DNA from: Thermomicrobiales bacterium
GTDB lineage: Bacteria > Chloroflexota > Chloroflexia > Thermomicrobiales > UBA6265
Length of the DNA stretch: 5,434 nt
Reading direction: 5' to 3'
Assembly: GCA_030447145.1 (NCBI GenBank)
Contig: JAUJLY010000237.1
Location: forward strand, 1 to 5,434
Positions 5,254 through 5,434 of this stretch are shown piece after piece. The notes beneath the pieces were generated by a model. The model saw only the letters and a program-made list of their open reading frames with translations. It ran no database searches and was not told the origin of the DNA. The position numbers were made by a program, and so were the translations under genes. Position 1 is the stretch's first letter, and every line of letters begins with the position of its first letter.

Positions 5254-5434
5254 ATGCGACTTGAGGGAAAGACGGCTTTCATTACAGGCGCCGATAGTGG
5301 CATTGGCCGGGCGACGGCGCTGACATTTGTGCGCGAGGGAGCCGATGTGGCTATCCACGCCTTCGGTGACCATCGCGGCGCAGTGCAGGCAGTAGAGGCG
5401 ATCAGTGAGCACGGGCGACGCGTGGAGCTCTTCG
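5254..5434 (+). CDS. Short-chain dehydrogenase/reductase (N-terminal part, runs off right edge)
   Basis: The first 60 codons show a classical SDR: LEGKTAFITGADSGIGRATA (3-22) contains the TGxxxGIG cofactor loop (11-18), followed by helix ALTFVREGADVAIHAF and the start of the helix that leads to the second dinucleotide strand (HGRRVELF at the edge). The GADSGIGR form of the loop is frequent in YghA/general stress protein 39-type oxidoreductases, but FabG-like enzymes cannot be excluded; the NNAG and YxxxK motifs lie beyond the window. I chose the ATG at 5254 because AAGGG (5240-5244) is 9 nt upstream. An in-frame ATG at 5245 directly abuts that site and is less likely. It starts 46 nt past the terminator hairpin, so it is either read through or has its own promoter, which I could not place. 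Confidence 0.85.
   Translation, partial: MRLEGKTAFITGADSGIGRATALTFVREGADVAIHAFGDHRGAVQAVEAISEHGRRVELF

Noticed and set aside
1..5434. tRNA, rRNA, CRISPR, insertion sequence, attachment site or origin
   Set aside because: No cloverleaf, repeat-spacer pattern, transposase, terminal repeats or repeated initiator boxes could be found by reading either strand.

Overview
This window looks like chromosomal DNA from a GC-rich bacterium. The gene set is a 6PGDH-like dehydrogenase, a TIGR02587/TIGR02588 membrane pair, a YciE/YciF-type ferritin-like protein, a small two-helix protein and a 'GADSGIGR' short-chain dehydrogenase. It fits Chloroflexota (Thermomicrobia-like) best, but cyanobacteria and alphaproteobacteria carry some of the same families, so the taxonomic guess is weak. 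I see no rRNA, tRNA, CRISPR array, insertion sequence or phage gene.

Layout. At 1-265 (minus) is the N-terminal 88 codons of a beta-hydroxyacid/6-phosphogluconate dehydrogenase-like oxidoreductase that runs off the left edge. At 266-506 there is no gene, only a weak nested inverted repeat just past the stop of the next operon. At 507-1794 (minus) is a two-gene operon: a polytopic membrane protein (TIGR02587/DUF2391 type), followed with a 4-nt ATGA overlap by a single-pass membrane protein (TIGR02588 type). The second gene is broken by an apparent one-base loss, most simply in a run of six G. A 187-bp divergent intergenic region (1795-1981) with three dyad symmetries separates this operon from a plus-strand NAD-dependent epimerase/dehydratase-like gene (1982-2836). 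A 12-TM MFS transporter (2893-4155, minus) converges on the epimerase. A second divergent intergenic region (4156-4341) leads to a plus-strand group: a YciE/YciF (DUF892)-like ferritin-like protein (4342-4827), a 76-residue two-helix protein (4916-5146), a strong GC-rich hairpin terminator (5176-5207), and the start of a short-chain dehydrogenase (5254 to the right edge).

How the genes may work together. The two membrane-protein genes form one translation unit and presumably one complex of unknown function. The DUF892-like gene and the small helical gene are probably co-transcribed and end at the shared terminator. Ferritin-like DUF892 proteins and YghA/GSP39-type dehydrogenases are typical general-stress genes, so the right third may be a stress-response group; this is inference from family and position. 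The most useful points for a second look are the frameshift in the TIGR02588-type gene, the uncharacterised membrane pair itself, the uncharacterised small two-helix protein, and the dyad-rich divergent promoter region. I do not see evidence of a wholly new multi-gene system.
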